Assembly (NCBI RefSeq): GCF_003151075.1
Contig: NZ_CP029482.1
Span: forward strand, 2,480,001 to 2,544,000
DNA length: 64,000 nucleotides
From: Pseudomonas sp. 31-12
GTDB lineage: Bacteria; Pseudomonadota; Gammaproteobacteria; Pseudomonadales; Pseudomonadaceae
Direction: 5' to 3'
Below are positions 44,118 to 54,719 of this stretch, one piece after another (the stretch's first letter is position 1; each line of letters starts with the position of its first letter). Under the pieces are notes generated by a model. It saw nothing but the letters and a program-made list of their open reading frames with translations. It was not told the origin of the DNA and searched no databases. Both the position numbers and the translations under genes were made by a program.

Positions 44118-45989
44118 ATGCTGCAGAATATCAGGGACAATTCACAAGGCTGGATTGCCAAGACCATTATCGGGATCATCGTTGTACTGATGGCTTTCAC
44201 CGGTATCGAGGCCATTTTCCAAGCTACGACCAACAGCCAGGATGCGGCCAAGGTCAATGGCGAAGAAATCAGCCAGAACGAGCTGAGCCAGGCGGTCGAT
44301 ATGCAACGCCGTCAGCTGATGCAACAGCTGGGCAAGGATTTCGACGCTTCCTTGCTCGACGAAAAAATGCTGCGCGAATCGGCCCTCAAAGGCCTGATTG
44401 ATCGCAAACTGCTGCTGCAAGGCGCAGAAGAATCGAAATTCGCTTTCTCCGAAGCGGCTTTGGACCAAGTGATCCTGCAAACGCCTGAGTTTCAGGTGGA
44501 TGGCAAGTTCAGTCCCGATCGTTTCGACCAGGTGATCCGTCAGCTCGGCTACAGCCGCATGCAATTTCGCCAGATGCTGGCTCAGGAAATGCTGATCGGT
44601 CAGCTGCGTGCTGGTTTGGCGGGTAGCGGTTTCGTCACCGACGCACAGGTTCTGGCGTTCGCCCGTCTGGAAAAACAGACCCGCGATTTCGCTTCCCTGA
44701 ACGTCAAGGTTGACCCGGCAGCGGTGAAGCTGACCGACGATGAGGTCAAGGCTTACTACGACGAACACGCCAAGGAATTCATGACGCCGGATCAGGTGGT
44801 CATCGACTACCTGGAATTGAAGAAGTCTTCCTTCTTTGATCAGGTCGCCGTCAAGGACGAAGACCTGCAAGCGGCGTATCAGAAAGAAATCGCGAACCTG
44901 TCCGAGCAACGCCGGGCTGCGCACATTCTGATCGAAGTGAACGACAAGGTGACCGAAGCGCAAGCCAAGGCCAAGATCGAAGAAGTTCAGGCGCGCCTGG
45001 CCAAAGGCGAGAAATTCGAGGCCCTGGCCAAGGAGTTCTCCCAGGATCCGGGTTCGGCGAACAACGGCGGTGATCTGGGCTACGCAGGCCCTGGCGTTTA
45101 CGATCCAGCATTCGAAACCGCGCTGTATGCGTTGGCCAAGGATCAGGTGTCGGCACCGGTTCGCACTGACTTCGGTTTCCACCTGATCAAACTGTTGGGC
45201 GTTGAAGCACCTGAAGTGCCGACGCTGGCCAGCCTGAAAGACAAGCTGACCCGCGAGCTGAAAACCCAGCAGGTCGAGCAGCGCTTCGTCGAGGCGACCA
45301 AGCAACTGGAAGACTCCTCTTTTGAATCTTCCGATCTGGCCCAGCCGGCGCAAGACCTCAAGCTGACCGTTCATACCTCCAAGCCGTTCGGCCGCGAGGG
45401 TGGCGAAGGTGTTACGGCCAACCGTGCCGTGGTCACCGCTGCGTTCAGCCCTGAAGTGCTGGATGAAGGTGCCAACAGCACCGCCATCGAACTGGACCCG
45501 GAAACCGTGATCGTGCTGCGCGCCAAGGAGCACCTGAAGCCTGCGCAACTGCCGCTTGAAAGCGTCAATGCCAGCATTCGTGCGCAATTGGCCAAGGAGC
45601 ACGCCAGTGCTGCCGCCAAGACCAAGGCTGATGAGCTGATCGCCAGCCTGCGCGACGGCAAGACGCCACTGGACAAGGCGATTGACGGCCAGAGCTGGAA
45701 AGTCACCGCAGCAGCGACTCGCGCTCAGGAAGGGATTGACCCAACCGTGCTGCAAGCACTGTTCCGCATGCCTAAACCTGTCGCCAAGGACAAGCCGACC
45801 TTCAGCAGCGTGACCCTGGCCGATGGTAGCCTGGTGATCGTGCGCCTGAACGGCGTGAACGAAGCCGCCGCGCCGACCGAAGAAGAGAAGGCTCAGTACC
45901 GTCGCTTCCTCGCCTCGCGCATTGGCCAGCAGGACTTTGCGGCTTACCGCAAGCAGCTGGAAAGCGAGGCCGAGATCAAGCGTTTCTGA
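44118..45989 (+). CDS. ppiD: Periplasmic chaperone / peptidyl-prolyl isomerase D
   Basis: 623 residues. One N-terminal membrane anchor (IAKTIIGIIVVLMAFTGIEA), a SurA-like N domain to about 220, and one parvulin domain at about 265-355 (RRAAHILIEVNDKV, then GGDLGYAGPGVYDPAFETAL). The C-terminal chaperone part follows. PpiD sits at the SecYEG exit and helps outer-membrane and periplasmic proteins fold. Length and layout match the family, and the position after hupB is conserved. Confidence 0.94.
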   Translation: MLQNIRDNSQGWIAKTIIGIIVVLMAFTGIEAIFQATTNSQDAAKVNGEEISQNELSQAVDMQRRQLMQQLGKDFDASLLDEKMLRESALKGLIDRKLLLQGAEESKFAFSEAALDQVILQTPEFQVDGKFSPDRFDQVIRQLGYSRMQFRQMLAQEMLIGQLRAGLAGSGFVTDAQVLAFARLEKQTRDFASLNVKVDPAAVKLTDDEVKAYYDEHAKEFMTPDQVVIDYLELKKSSFFDQVAVKDEDLQAAYQKEIANLSEQRRAAHILIEVNDKVTEAQAKAKIEEVQARLAKGEKFEALAKEFSQDPGSANNGGDLGYAGPGVYDPAFETALYALAKDQVSAPVRTDFGFHLIKLLGVEAPEVPTLASLKDKLTRELKTQQVEQRFVEATKQLEDSSFESSDLAQPAQDLKLTVHTSKPFGREGGEGVTANRAVVTAAFSPEVLDEGANSTAIELDPETVIVLRAKEHLKPAQLPLESVNASIRAQLAKEHASAAAKTKADELIASLRDGKTPLDKAIDGQSWKVTAAATRAQEGIDPTVLQALFRMPKPVAKDKPTFSSVTLADGSLVIVRLNGVNEAAAPTEEEKAQYRRFLASRIGQQDFAAYRKQLESEAEIKRF

Positions 45990-46019
45990 TGCTTGATTGA
46001 GTTGTCCGCTACACAAAGA

Positions 46020-46046
46020 CCCCGGCCGAAAGGCCGGGGTTTTTTA
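46020..46046 (+). terminator. Terminator of ppiD
   Basis: CCCCGGCC, GAAA loop, GGCCGGGG, six Ts: near-perfect intrinsic terminator. Confidence 0.95.
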
Positions 46047-46217
46047 TGGAAGAAGCAAAAGCATATTGGCGATCCGTCGGCTGCGTATGTACCGCCCGAC
46101 TTTTTCCTGTAAATGACCGTCAGTAGATTTGTAAACGTTTTAAGACACTAATCGATGCTCCGCTAAGCATCGATCTGTTGCACAATACGCCCCGGATCGT
46201 TTTCCTCAGGATGTTCA

Positions 46218-47060
46218 ATGTTTAAATCAATTCCCATGCGTGTTGCCGGGCTGGCGCTGATGCTGGCCACTGCTGCCGGCTGCTCGTCAAAGAAAGCCCC
46301 CATCTATGAGCATGAGAACTTCGATGACTCCGGGACGTTTTCGCGCAATTACCCGGTGACGGATGCGCAAACCTGCGAAGCCGCCCGTCGGGCGTTGCTC
46401 AGCCAGGGCTACATCATCACCAGCGCCGACCCGAAACTGGTCAGCGGGCACAAAAGCTTCCAGCAGACCGGCGAGACCCACATGGAGATCAGCTTCAGTG
46501 TGGTCTGTGCCGATGACGGCAGCGAAGGGCATCATGCGACCATGTTCGCCAACGCCCTGCAGGACCGCTATGCGCTGAAGAAAACCAATAACTCCGCCAG
46601 TGTAGGTGTAGGCGTGTTGGGTTCGGTATCGATGCCGATCGGCTCATCCGACGATTCGATGGTCAAGGTCGCCAGCGAAACCGTCTCGTCGGCCAAGTTC
46701 TACGAGCGATTCTTTGCGCTGGTCGAGTTGTTCCTGCCGCCGGAAGCAAAGAAGGCTGCGCACATCCCCGAGAAACCCAAGACCGACCTGGGCATGCCTG
46801 AGGCCAAGGCTGCTCCGGCGCCTTTGGCCCCAACGCCGGCTCCTGCGGCGGAACCCGCGCCAGCGCCTGCGGCTGAACCAGCTCCAGCTCCAGCACCTAC
46901 TGCCTCGGAACCCGTCGCACCGCCGCCTGAAACAGCGCCGATCACCCCGGTTGAAAACCCGGAACCGGCGCCGTCCTCGGAAACCGTTACGCCACCGCCG
47001 CAATCCAGCCTGCCGCCACCGAGCGAGCCTATTTCGGCCATGCCTGGCGCTAGTCAGTAA
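46218..47060 (+). CDS. DUF2242 lipoprotein with a Pro/Ala-rich tail
   Basis: 280 residues. The signal (VAGLALMLATAAGC) ends in a lipobox. Residues 30-175 are the DUF2242 domain: YEHENFDDSGTFSRNYPVTD, then EAARRALLSQGYIITSADPK and FYERFFALVELFLPP. From about 195 the protein is a flexible Pro/Ala/Glu tail with PAPAAEPAPAP repeats, of the type that spans the periplasm or penetrates the cell wall. Family function unknown; probably envelope-attached. Confidence 0.82.
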   Translation: MFKSIPMRVAGLALMLATAAGCSSKKAPIYEHENFDDSGTFSRNYPVTDAQTCEAARRALLSQGYIITSADPKLVSGHKSFQQTGETHMEISFSVVCADDGSEGHHATMFANALQDRYALKKTNNSASVGVGVLGSVSMPIGSSDDSMVKVASETVSSAKFYERFFALVELFLPPEAKKAAHIPEKPKTDLGMPEAKAAPAPLAPTPAPAAEPAPAPAAEPAPAPAPTASEPVAPPPETAPITPVENPEPAPSSETVTPPPQSSLPPPSEPISAMPGASQ

Positions 47061-47069
47061 TCGATCTAC

Positions 47070-47106
47070 ATTTCGGGACCGTGTCAGATGACACCGTTCC
47101 CGAAAT
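47070..47106. other. Long hairpin downstream of the DUF2242 gene
   Basis: ATTTCGGGA and TCCCGAAAT at the ends pair fully, and GTGTCA/TGACAC pair inside after a small internal loop. GGCTTTTT follows, so it may act as a terminator. Confidence 0.6.
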
Positions 47107-47317
47107 GGCTTTTTGATTGATCCGCGTCAACCCGGGCTGCAGTCCTACAGCCTCTATCGAAAAAATCCTGTGATAAATTCCTGACCGCCTGCTACGTTTT
47201 ATAAGTAGCCGCTGAGCGGTGCGCCCGCGTCATTTTTCTTTCACGTGGGCACTTTATGCTCAAGGCGTTGGTCATTTATTCAGGCATTTTTTAAACGAGC
47301 GGCAGGGGGATTTCACA

Positions 47318-47404
47318 ATGGACGATTATCAAGAAGAGCTGCTCGAGTATCAGGCGTTTGAACTGGACCCATTGGAGCCAGCGGAAGACGCCACAGAGCT
47401 GTAA
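47318..47404 (+). CDS. 28-residue acidic microprotein
   Basis: MDDYQEELLEYQAFELDPLE followed by PAEDATEL. The ATG has a good ribosome site (CAGGGGGA, eight bases). Nine of the 28 residues are Glu or Asp; no hydrophobic segment. It ends three bases before the AraC-type gene's end on the other strand. Too short for domain recognition; the ribosome site and clean acidic composition support it. Confidence 0.5.
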   Translation: MDDYQEELLEYQAFELDPLEPAEDATEL

Positions 47405-47407
47405 GCA

Positions 47408-48448
47408 TCACGCGGATTGGCGATGACTGCGGCGAAACTCGCCGGGGGTCTGGCCGTTCCAGCGTTTAAAGGCCCGTTGGAACGCTTCGGCTGAGGCGAA
47501 ACCCAGCAGGTAGGCGATTTCACCGAACGCCAGTTCCGTGTCGCGAATGTAGGTCATGGCCAGGTCGCGCCGCGTGTCGTTGAGAATCGCGCGAAATTGC
47601 GTGCCTTCTTCGGCGAGTTTGCGACGCAAAGTCCAGGTCGGCAGCTTCAGGCGTGCCGCCACTTCTTCCAGGTCGGGTTCCCGGCCACCATTGAGCAACG
47701 GCCCCAGCAACTGAGTGATCCGTTCACGCAGGCTGCGGGTGCGTGTCAGTTGCTCCAGTTCCCGTTCACAGAGTTGCAGCAAGTGTCGCCAGGTACTCGG
47801 GCAGTGCTCCGGGTTGCGTTGGGCGAGGCTGGCCAGGCTCAGGCGCAGTTGATTCTGTTCGGCGCCGAACTGAATCGGGCAATCGCCCAGCGCGGCATAC
47901 GCCTCACGATAATCCGGTTCGGCAAACTCGATCTCGATACGCTCGGCGCGTAGCGGGGCAGGGCTCACGCTGGACAATTGGTGCAGCCAGCCGGCGATGA
48001 TCGAATCCACCACGAAGCGGTTGTAGGCGTTGTAGGGGCTGATGGAATAGAACCGCAGCCACGCGCCCTGAGCGTCTTCATGAAAGCTCGATTGGCCACG
48101 ATAGTTGGAGCCATACAAGGCTTCGAAGCGAATCAGGCACCGCGCCGCTTCTCGAACCGTCGGTGCCTGGGCGGCGGTGACCCCGGCCAGACCGGCCTGA
48201 CTCAGACGACTGAGCTGGCCCATGCGCAAACCCAGCGCCGGGTCGTCGGTCAACTGAATGGCACCGTGGCCCAGGCGCATGTAGCGCGGGATCGACAGCC
48301 GGGCGCCTGCCTCGGCCAAACGCGCGGCATCGAGGCCGTATTGCTCAAGCAACGGTTGCGGGTCCACACCGTGGCTGCGCACGGCGTCGGCCAGGCTATG
48401 AACAAAGCCCACCGACAGATCCCCAAGGCGCATCGGCAGCGGTTTCAT
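47408..48448 (-). CDS. AraC-family regulator (N-terminal Arabinose_bd-like)
   Basis: 346 residues. The N-terminal ~190 residues form the ligand domain used by regulators such as OruR (SIPRYMRLGHGAIQLTDDPA, then GLRMGQLSRLSQAGLAGVTA). The C-terminal AraC double helix-turn-helix carries ARLKLPTWTLRRKLAEEGTQ and the signature FGEIAYLLGFASAEAFQRAF. It lies three bases downstream of the nitrilase-fold gene and both diverge from fadH. It probably controls this fatty-acid-linked locus. Confidence 0.88.
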   Translation of the reverse strand: MKPLPMRLGDLSVGFVHSLADAVRSHGVDPQPLLEQYGLDAARLAEAGARLSIPRYMRLGHGAIQLTDDPALGLRMGQLSRLSQAGLAGVTAAQAPTVREAARCLIRFEALYGSNYRGQSSFHEDAQGAWLRFYSISPYNAYNRFVVDSIIAGWLHQLSSVSPAPLRAERIEIEFAEPDYREAYAALGDCPIQFGAEQNQLRLSLASLAQRNPEHCPSTWRHLLQLCERELEQLTRTRSLRERITQLLGPLLNGGREPDLEEVAARLKLPTWTLRRKLAEEGTQFRAILNDTRRDLAMTYIRDTELAFGEIAYLLGFASAEAFQRAFKRWNGQTPGEFRRSHRQSA

Positions 48449-48451
48449 GGT

Positions 48452-49582
48452 TTACAACCAGAGGTTCAGCAAACGCGCGCCACGGGCATTGCCGTCGGCG
48501 AATTGTTGCCCGTTGTTGCTGAGGAAACTTTGCCCGGCGCTACCCTTGTCCCAGAACTGACCGCGCAGGAACACGCTCATGCCGGCAATGGCCTGGCTGC
48601 TGGGCGGTTGGCCGGTCAGTGTCAGGCGATGCCAGGCCTGGCCTTCACTGAGTTCACCGGCCTTGAGGCTGACGGAGCCTGGCGTCGACAGCCCCTTGTA
48701 ACCCCGCCACGGTTTGTCCCAGGTGTCGCGGCCGACGACATACGCAGGAACCGCCACCAGATGGGCGCCCTGGGCGTCGAGTTTGCGGTAGTTGTCCGGG
48801 TACCAGCTGTCGCTGCCGATCAGTACGCCCAGGCGTCCTGCCGGGGTGTCGACGACGTTGAGCGTGTGCTCGCCATTGGCTTCGATAACGTCTTTTTCAG
48901 CGAAGACCGGATGCATCTGGCGTTGCGGCTGGCCTAGTGGCAGCCCGTCGCGGCCGAACACCACGCTGCTGTTATACAACGCACCGTGGCCGACCTTCAG
49001 CGTGCCGTCGATGATGCTCGGCTCGGGCAACACAATCGTGCCGGCCACCAGGGTCACGTTGAACGCCTTCGCCAGCCCGCCGAACAGTGCCTGATAGTCC
49101 TTGGCCATGCCTTTGGCCTTCATCCGCAAGTGAGCGTCGTCGAGACGGCTTTCGCCCTTGGCGCTGATCAGCGCACGGACGAACTGCACGGGATTGCTCA
49201 CCGCCAGCCAGTTCATCGCTTCCTTGAGGGTGGTCGCCTGGTACAGCTCATCTTTCTCGCCACTGACCATCAGCCAGGTGCCGATGTGTTCGGGCAGCAC
49301 GACGATGGTCTTTTCATTGAGCAGGCCTTGGTCCTGAGCCTGCTGCAAATAGGCGGCGAGCTTACGGTGCAGGCGTTCGGGGCTTTGATAGTCGGTGGGG
49401 AACAGCTCGGGCTGGATGCCCAGTAGATTGCCGCGATCCGCGGGCGTGCCTTGATCGACCGCGAGGTGGATACGCAGGTCCGACAGGTAATGACCCGCCG
49501 GACGGTCCGCAGCCCACATGGCGTAGGTCGTCAGGGCGGCAATCAATGCCATGGAGAAAGTCAGGTACAGAAGTTTGCGCAT
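48452..49582 (-). CDS. Membrane-anchored nitrilase-fold protein lacking catalytic residues
   Basis: 376 residues with an N-terminal signal anchor (LLYLTFSMALIAALTTYAMW). The rest aligns to the carbon-nitrogen hydrolase fold: the Glu is kept (IVVLPEHIGT, Glu98). At the expected Lys, in QRQMHPVFAE, the residue is Gln222. At the nucleophile site, VLIGSDSWYPDNY, the Cys is replaced by Gly256. Two of three catalytic residues are lost, so hydrolysis is unlikely. The fold, length and location near fadH suggest a conserved non-enzyme role. It overlaps no gene and is 3 bases from the AraC gene. Confidence 0.75.
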   Translation of the reverse strand: MRKLLYLTFSMALIAALTTYAMWAADRPAGHYLSDLRIHLAVDQGTPADRGNLLGIQPELFPTDYQSPERLHRKLAAYLQQAQDQGLLNEKTIVVLPEHIGTWLMVSGEKDELYQATTLKEAMNWLAVSNPVQFVRALISAKGESRLDDAHLRMKAKGMAKDYQALFGGLAKAFNVTLVAGTIVLPEPSIIDGTLKVGHGALYNSSVVFGRDGLPLGQPQRQMHPVFAEKDVIEANGEHTLNVVDTPAGRLGVLIGSDSWYPDNYRKLDAQGAHLVAVPAYVVGRDTWDKPWRGYKGLSTPGSVSLKAGELSEGQAWHRLTLTGQPPSSQAIAGMSVFLRGQFWDKGSAGQSFLSNNGQQFADGNARGARLLNLWL

Positions 49583-49770
49583 GGGGAAACAGTCGACAGC
49601 CGTGTGCAGGGTTCGCGACTAGGGTAGGGCGCATGCCGGCGCTTGCCAAGGGGCGCTGCACATTTGGATCAATAAGTTGTCAGTTTCGGTCATTGAGTGA
49701 CAAGGGCGCGACTCTTAGTCTGTCCAACATGACTGACGGGGGCCGAAGAGCTCCTGCATATTTTCCGTGA

Positions 49771-51831
<2,061 letters not shown>

Positions 51832-51841
51832 TCAACTCAAT

Positions 51842-51976
51842 CCCTGTGGCGAGGGAGCTTGCCCCCGTTGGAGTCCGAAGGACTCCCTCTATCAGCGATC
51901 GTGGTGTGTCAGGTTCATCACTGTCGCCGGTTTGCGGCCGCTGCGCAGCCGAGCGGGAGCAAGCTCCCTCGCCACA
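51842..51976. repeat. REP pair (GGCGAGGGAGCTTGC family)
   Basis: Arms CTGTGGCGAGGGAGCTTGCC and GGGAGCAAGCTCCCTCGCCA. Inner GAGTCCGAAGGACTC on the left and GGCCGCTGCGCAGCCGAG on the right. Between fadH and the PLP-enzyme gene. Confidence 0.85.
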
Positions 51977-52020
51977 CATTGGCTGCTAAGATGCCGGTTC
52001 TTCAAACAGAGCCGGCATCA

Positions 52021-52947
52021 ATGTTTCTCCCCTCAAACGACTGGCTCCCCCAAGCCCCACTCCAACCCCTGCACCTCGACTGGCTCACCACAGCCAACAT
52101 CGAAGTCGCCATCCTGCGCCTCGACCAGATCGACCCGCTGATCAGCGGCAACAAGTGGTTCAAGCTCATCGAGCATCTCAAAGCCGCTGACCAGATCGGC
52201 GCCCAAGGCATCATCAGCCTCGGCGGTGCGCATTCAAATCATCTGCATGCACTGGCCGCCGCCGGCAAACGCTTCGGTTTCAAAACGGTCGGCCTGCTGC
52301 GCGGTCATCCGCAGGAAACGCCGACGGTGAAGGACTTGCAGGCGTTCGGCATGCAGTTGCACTGGCTGGGTTATGGCGGCTATCGCGCGCGGCACGAGGC
52401 GGATTTCTGGCTGCCATGGCAGGCGCAATATCCCGACCTGCACCCGGTGCCTGAAGGTGGCGGTGGTCTGCGTGGGGCGCGTGGCTGCATGCAGTTGAAG
52501 GCGATGGTCCTTGAGCAACTGGGCAATTTGGGCTGGAGCGATTACGACGGTTGGTGGCTGGCCTGCGGAACTGGCACGACCCTGGCCGGCCTGGCGCTGG
52601 CCGAGGCGGGCGAACATCCGGTGTATGGCGCGCTCGCCGTGCCCGACGATCATGGTGTGGCACAGCAGGTTGAATCAATTGTCCGAGAGGCCGGTTTGCA
52701 GGAACCGGCTTATGAGCTGTTCGATGCCAGCCGTGGCGGCTTTGCCAAAGTCGATCCGTTGTTACTCGACTTCATCGACCAGACCGAGCAGGTCACGGGT
52801 ATTTCGTTTGAACCGCTGTACACCGGCAAGGCGTTGCTGATGCTCAAGCAGCACGTCGAGGCTGGAAAATTTGAAAAGGGCACGCGCCTGATCTTCATCC
52901 ACACTGGCGGTTTGCAGGGCCGTCGGGGGTTCAGTTCAACACTGTAA
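52021..52947 (+). CDS. PLP-dependent D-cysteine desulfhydrase / ACC deaminase family
   Basis: 308 residues. The PLP lysine is Lys45 (PLISGNKWFKLIEHL). LGGAHSNHLHALAAAGKRFG and ACGTGTTLAGLALAEAGEHP bind the cofactor phosphate. The C-terminal EPLYTGKALLMLKQHVEA matches the family. Members convert D-cysteine to pyruvate, H2S and ammonia, or open ACC. The active-site signature does not let me choose; ACC deaminases have extra conserved residues that were not checked. Begins at the first good ATG after the REP pair. Confidence 0.85.
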   Translation: MFLPSNDWLPQAPLQPLHLDWLTTANIEVAILRLDQIDPLISGNKWFKLIEHLKAADQIGAQGIISLGGAHSNHLHALAAAGKRFGFKTVGLLRGHPQETPTVKDLQAFGMQLHWLGYGGYRARHEADFWLPWQAQYPDLHPVPEGGGGLRGARGCMQLKAMVLEQLGNLGWSDYDGWWLACGTGTTLAGLALAEAGEHPVYGALAVPDDHGVAQQVESIVREAGLQEPAYELFDASRGGFAKVDPLLLDFIDQTEQVTGISFEPLYTGKALLMLKQHVEAGKFEKGTRLIFIHTGGLQGRRGFSSTL

Positions 52948-52963
52948 AAGACACCGAATGCTT

Positions 52964-52995
52964 TTGTGGCGAGGGAGCAAGCTCCCTCGCCACAA
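52964..52995. repeat. Solitary perfect REP hairpin
   Basis: TTGTGGCGAGGGAGC, AA, GCTCCCTCGCCACAA: a fully paired 15-base-pair stem with a two-base centre, formed when two REP units collapse with no spacer. Between two converging genes. Confidence 0.85.
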
Positions 52996-53008
52996 GGTTG
53001 GTTACCGC

Positions 53009-53557
53009 TCACCCGCGCTTGGGCATCATCCGCAGCAGCGTGTTATCGCGCACCACATAATGGTGATAAATCCCCGCCGCCGCGTGCAGGCCGATCAGCC
53101 AGTAACCAATGGTGCCACCGAGCTCATGCCAGCCCTCGATTTGCTTGGCCAGTACTTTGTCCTCCGAGATCAGCAACGGCAAATCAAAGCCGTAAAACAT
53201 CACCTGATGCCCCTTGGCACTGGTCACCAGCCAACCGAGGATCGGCATCGCGATCATGAATATGTACAACGCCCAGTGCATCAACCTGGCGAGCACCGTC
53301 TGCCACCGGGGCGAGGCCGGGAAGATTTGAGGCGCGGGGCCCAGGCTGCGGGCGAACAGCCGCAGCCAAACCAATACGAACACCGTCAAACCGAGCATGA
53401 AGTGCGATTCGGTGATCAGCGTCCGGCCACCGCTGCCTTTGGGGAAGAACCCGCGAAGCTCGATACAGGCGTAAACCAGCGCCAGCAGAACCAGCATCAA
53501 CCAATGCAGCGTGATCGACACGGTGCTGTAGCGTGAGTCGGAGTTCTTCCACGGCAT
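53009..53557 (-). CDS. Cytochrome b561 family protein
   Basis: 182 residues from an ATG with GAGGAA upstream (MPWKNSDSRYSTVSITLHWL). Four membrane helices with haem ligands in ITLHWLMLVL, ARLMHWALYI and EGWHELGGTIGYW, and a further His in WLIGLHAAAGIYHHY. Bacterial b561 proteins move electrons from quinol to acceptors, including superoxide in E. coli CybB. The acceptor here is unknown. The frame stays open upstream to 53650 but that part looks non-coding. Confidence 0.88.
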   Translation of the reverse strand: MPWKNSDSRYSTVSITLHWLMLVLLALVYACIELRGFFPKGSGGRTLITESHFMLGLTVFVLVWLRLFARSLGPAPQIFPASPRWQTVLARLMHWALYIFMIAMPILGWLVTSAKGHQVMFYGFDLPLLISEDKVLAKQIEGWHELGGTIGYWLIGLHAAAGIYHHYVVRDNTLLRMMPKRG

Positions 53558-53685
53558 ACGGTGTTCCTCACAGGGTGGTCTAAAGCGCACCGTTCTTGTT
53601 CGACGATGTTCTTTAACTGTAATCCCCTTTGATGGATTTGCCTGTGGCAATTGCAGCGTTCAATGCTCTGGCTCAAGTCTTCGCA

Positions 53686-53727
53686 TAAAAAAAGCGCCAG
53701 TTCCGAAACGGAGCTGGCGCTTTTTTG
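53686..53727 (-). terminator. Terminator of phnX
   Basis: AAAAAAAGCGCCAGTTCCG, AAA, CGGAGCTGGCGCTTTTTT. T runs in both readings; on the minus strand it lies beyond phnX. Confidence 0.9.
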
Positions 53728-53744
53728 TGGAGCAAGAAACGTTA

Positions 53745-54572
53745 TCAGCTGCTTTGCGGCATCTCACCCTTGGCCAGACGCTTGTTGATGTCGACGATCA
53801 CTTGCGGCAAGTCGGTGATGGTGTCGATCATGTAGTGCGGCCGCGAACCTTCGAACATGGCGTGGATGCGTTTGCGTTCACTCTCGAGTTGGTCGCTGCC
53901 CAAGGCGCGGAAGCCTTCGTAATCCAGACCCAGCGCGTTACCCGAGCAGATCAGCGCCACGGTCCACATGCCGGCGCGACGGCCTTCGAGAATGCCTGGC
54001 ACGGTGTCATCGATCTTCACGCAAGCCGCGACGTCGTCGATGCCCAGCGCAATCACGTTGGCCAGTGCCTGAGCAGGCCATGGGCGGCCGTTCGGCACTT
54101 CATCGGTGGCGACCACGTGATCGGCCACGTAACCGTTGGTGGCGGCCAGTTCGACCACCTTGTCCATGACCTGTTTCGGGTAGCCGGAGCAGGAACCGAT
54201 CTTGATCCCTTGCTGACGCAGGTTGGCGATGGTATCGAGTGCACCCGGAATCAGCGCCGAGTGCTCTGCGATTTTCTCGATCTGCAGCGGCATGAAACGT
54301 TTGTAGATGGCGGTGACGTCATCGTCGGTCGGCGTGCGGCCGAACACGGCACGATAGCGCTCGGCGACTTCCGGCTGATCGCACAGGGTGCGGATGTGGT
54401 CCCACTTGCCCATGCCCATCGGCCCGCGGGCTTCTTCGATGGAGACCTGGACGTCGAACTCGGCGAAGGCTTCGACAAAAATCTGCGTCGGCGCGAAAGA
54501 GCCGAAGTCGACCACGGTGCCGGCCCAGTCGAGGATGGCGGCCTGGAGTTTGGTTGGGTTTGCGTAGTTCAT
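53745..54572 (-). CDS. phnX: Phosphonoacetaldehyde hydrolase (phosphonatase)
   Basis: 275 residues of the HAD superfamily. The nucleophile Asp15 is in [12 protein letters not shown], and the Schiff-base Lys56 in [11 protein letters not shown] is the phosphonatase hallmark. Further conserved segments are [20 protein letters not shown] and [19 protein letters not shown]. It cleaves phosphonoacetaldehyde into acetaldehyde and phosphate, the second step of 2-aminoethylphosphonate breakdown. Transcribed after phnW across a REP pair. Confidence 0.96.
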   Translation of the reverse strand: MNYANPTKLQAAILDWAGTVVDFGSFAPTQIFVEAFAEFDVQVSIEEARGPMGMGKWDHIRTLCDQPEVAERYRAVFGRTPTDDDVTAIYKRFMPLQIEKIAEHSALIPGALDTIANLRQQGIKIGSCSGYPKQVMDKVVELAATNGYVADHVVATDEVPNGRPWPAQALANVIALGIDDVAACVKIDDTVPGILEGRRAGMWTVALICSGNALGLDYEGFRALGSDQLESERKRIHAMFEGSRPHYMIDTITDLPQVIVDINKRLAKGEMPQSS

Positions 54573-54611
54573 GGTGATCAGATTCCTGTAATGGCTGGCT
54601 AGTCGGTTCTT

Positions 54612-54704
54612 TGTGGGAGCGGGCTTGCTCGCGAAGGCGGTGTGTCAGTCGACATCAATGTTGAATGTCAGGCCTCTTTCGCGAGCAAGCCCGCTCCCAC
54701 AGGG
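54612..54704. repeat. REP pair between phnW and phnX
   Basis: Arms TGTGGGAGCGGGCTTGCTCG and CGAGCAAGCCCGCTCCCACA with spacer word GTCGACATCAATGTTG. Unlike most copies it lies inside an apparent operon, where it could adjust the ratio of the two transcripts. Confidence 0.9.
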
Positions 54705-54719
54705 GAAATGCGGTGTGGT

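Noticed and set aside
44142-46016. Long frame opposite ppiD
   Set aside because: Same reason: antisense shadow with no domain.
47219-47317. Longer start for the 28-residue microprotein
   Set aside because: The upstream part reads as non-coding, while AGGGGGA lies right before the shorter ATG.
53009-53650. Longer start for the cytochrome b561 gene
   Set aside because: The 31 extra residues are polar with no signal, and a good ribosome site exists for the shorter form.
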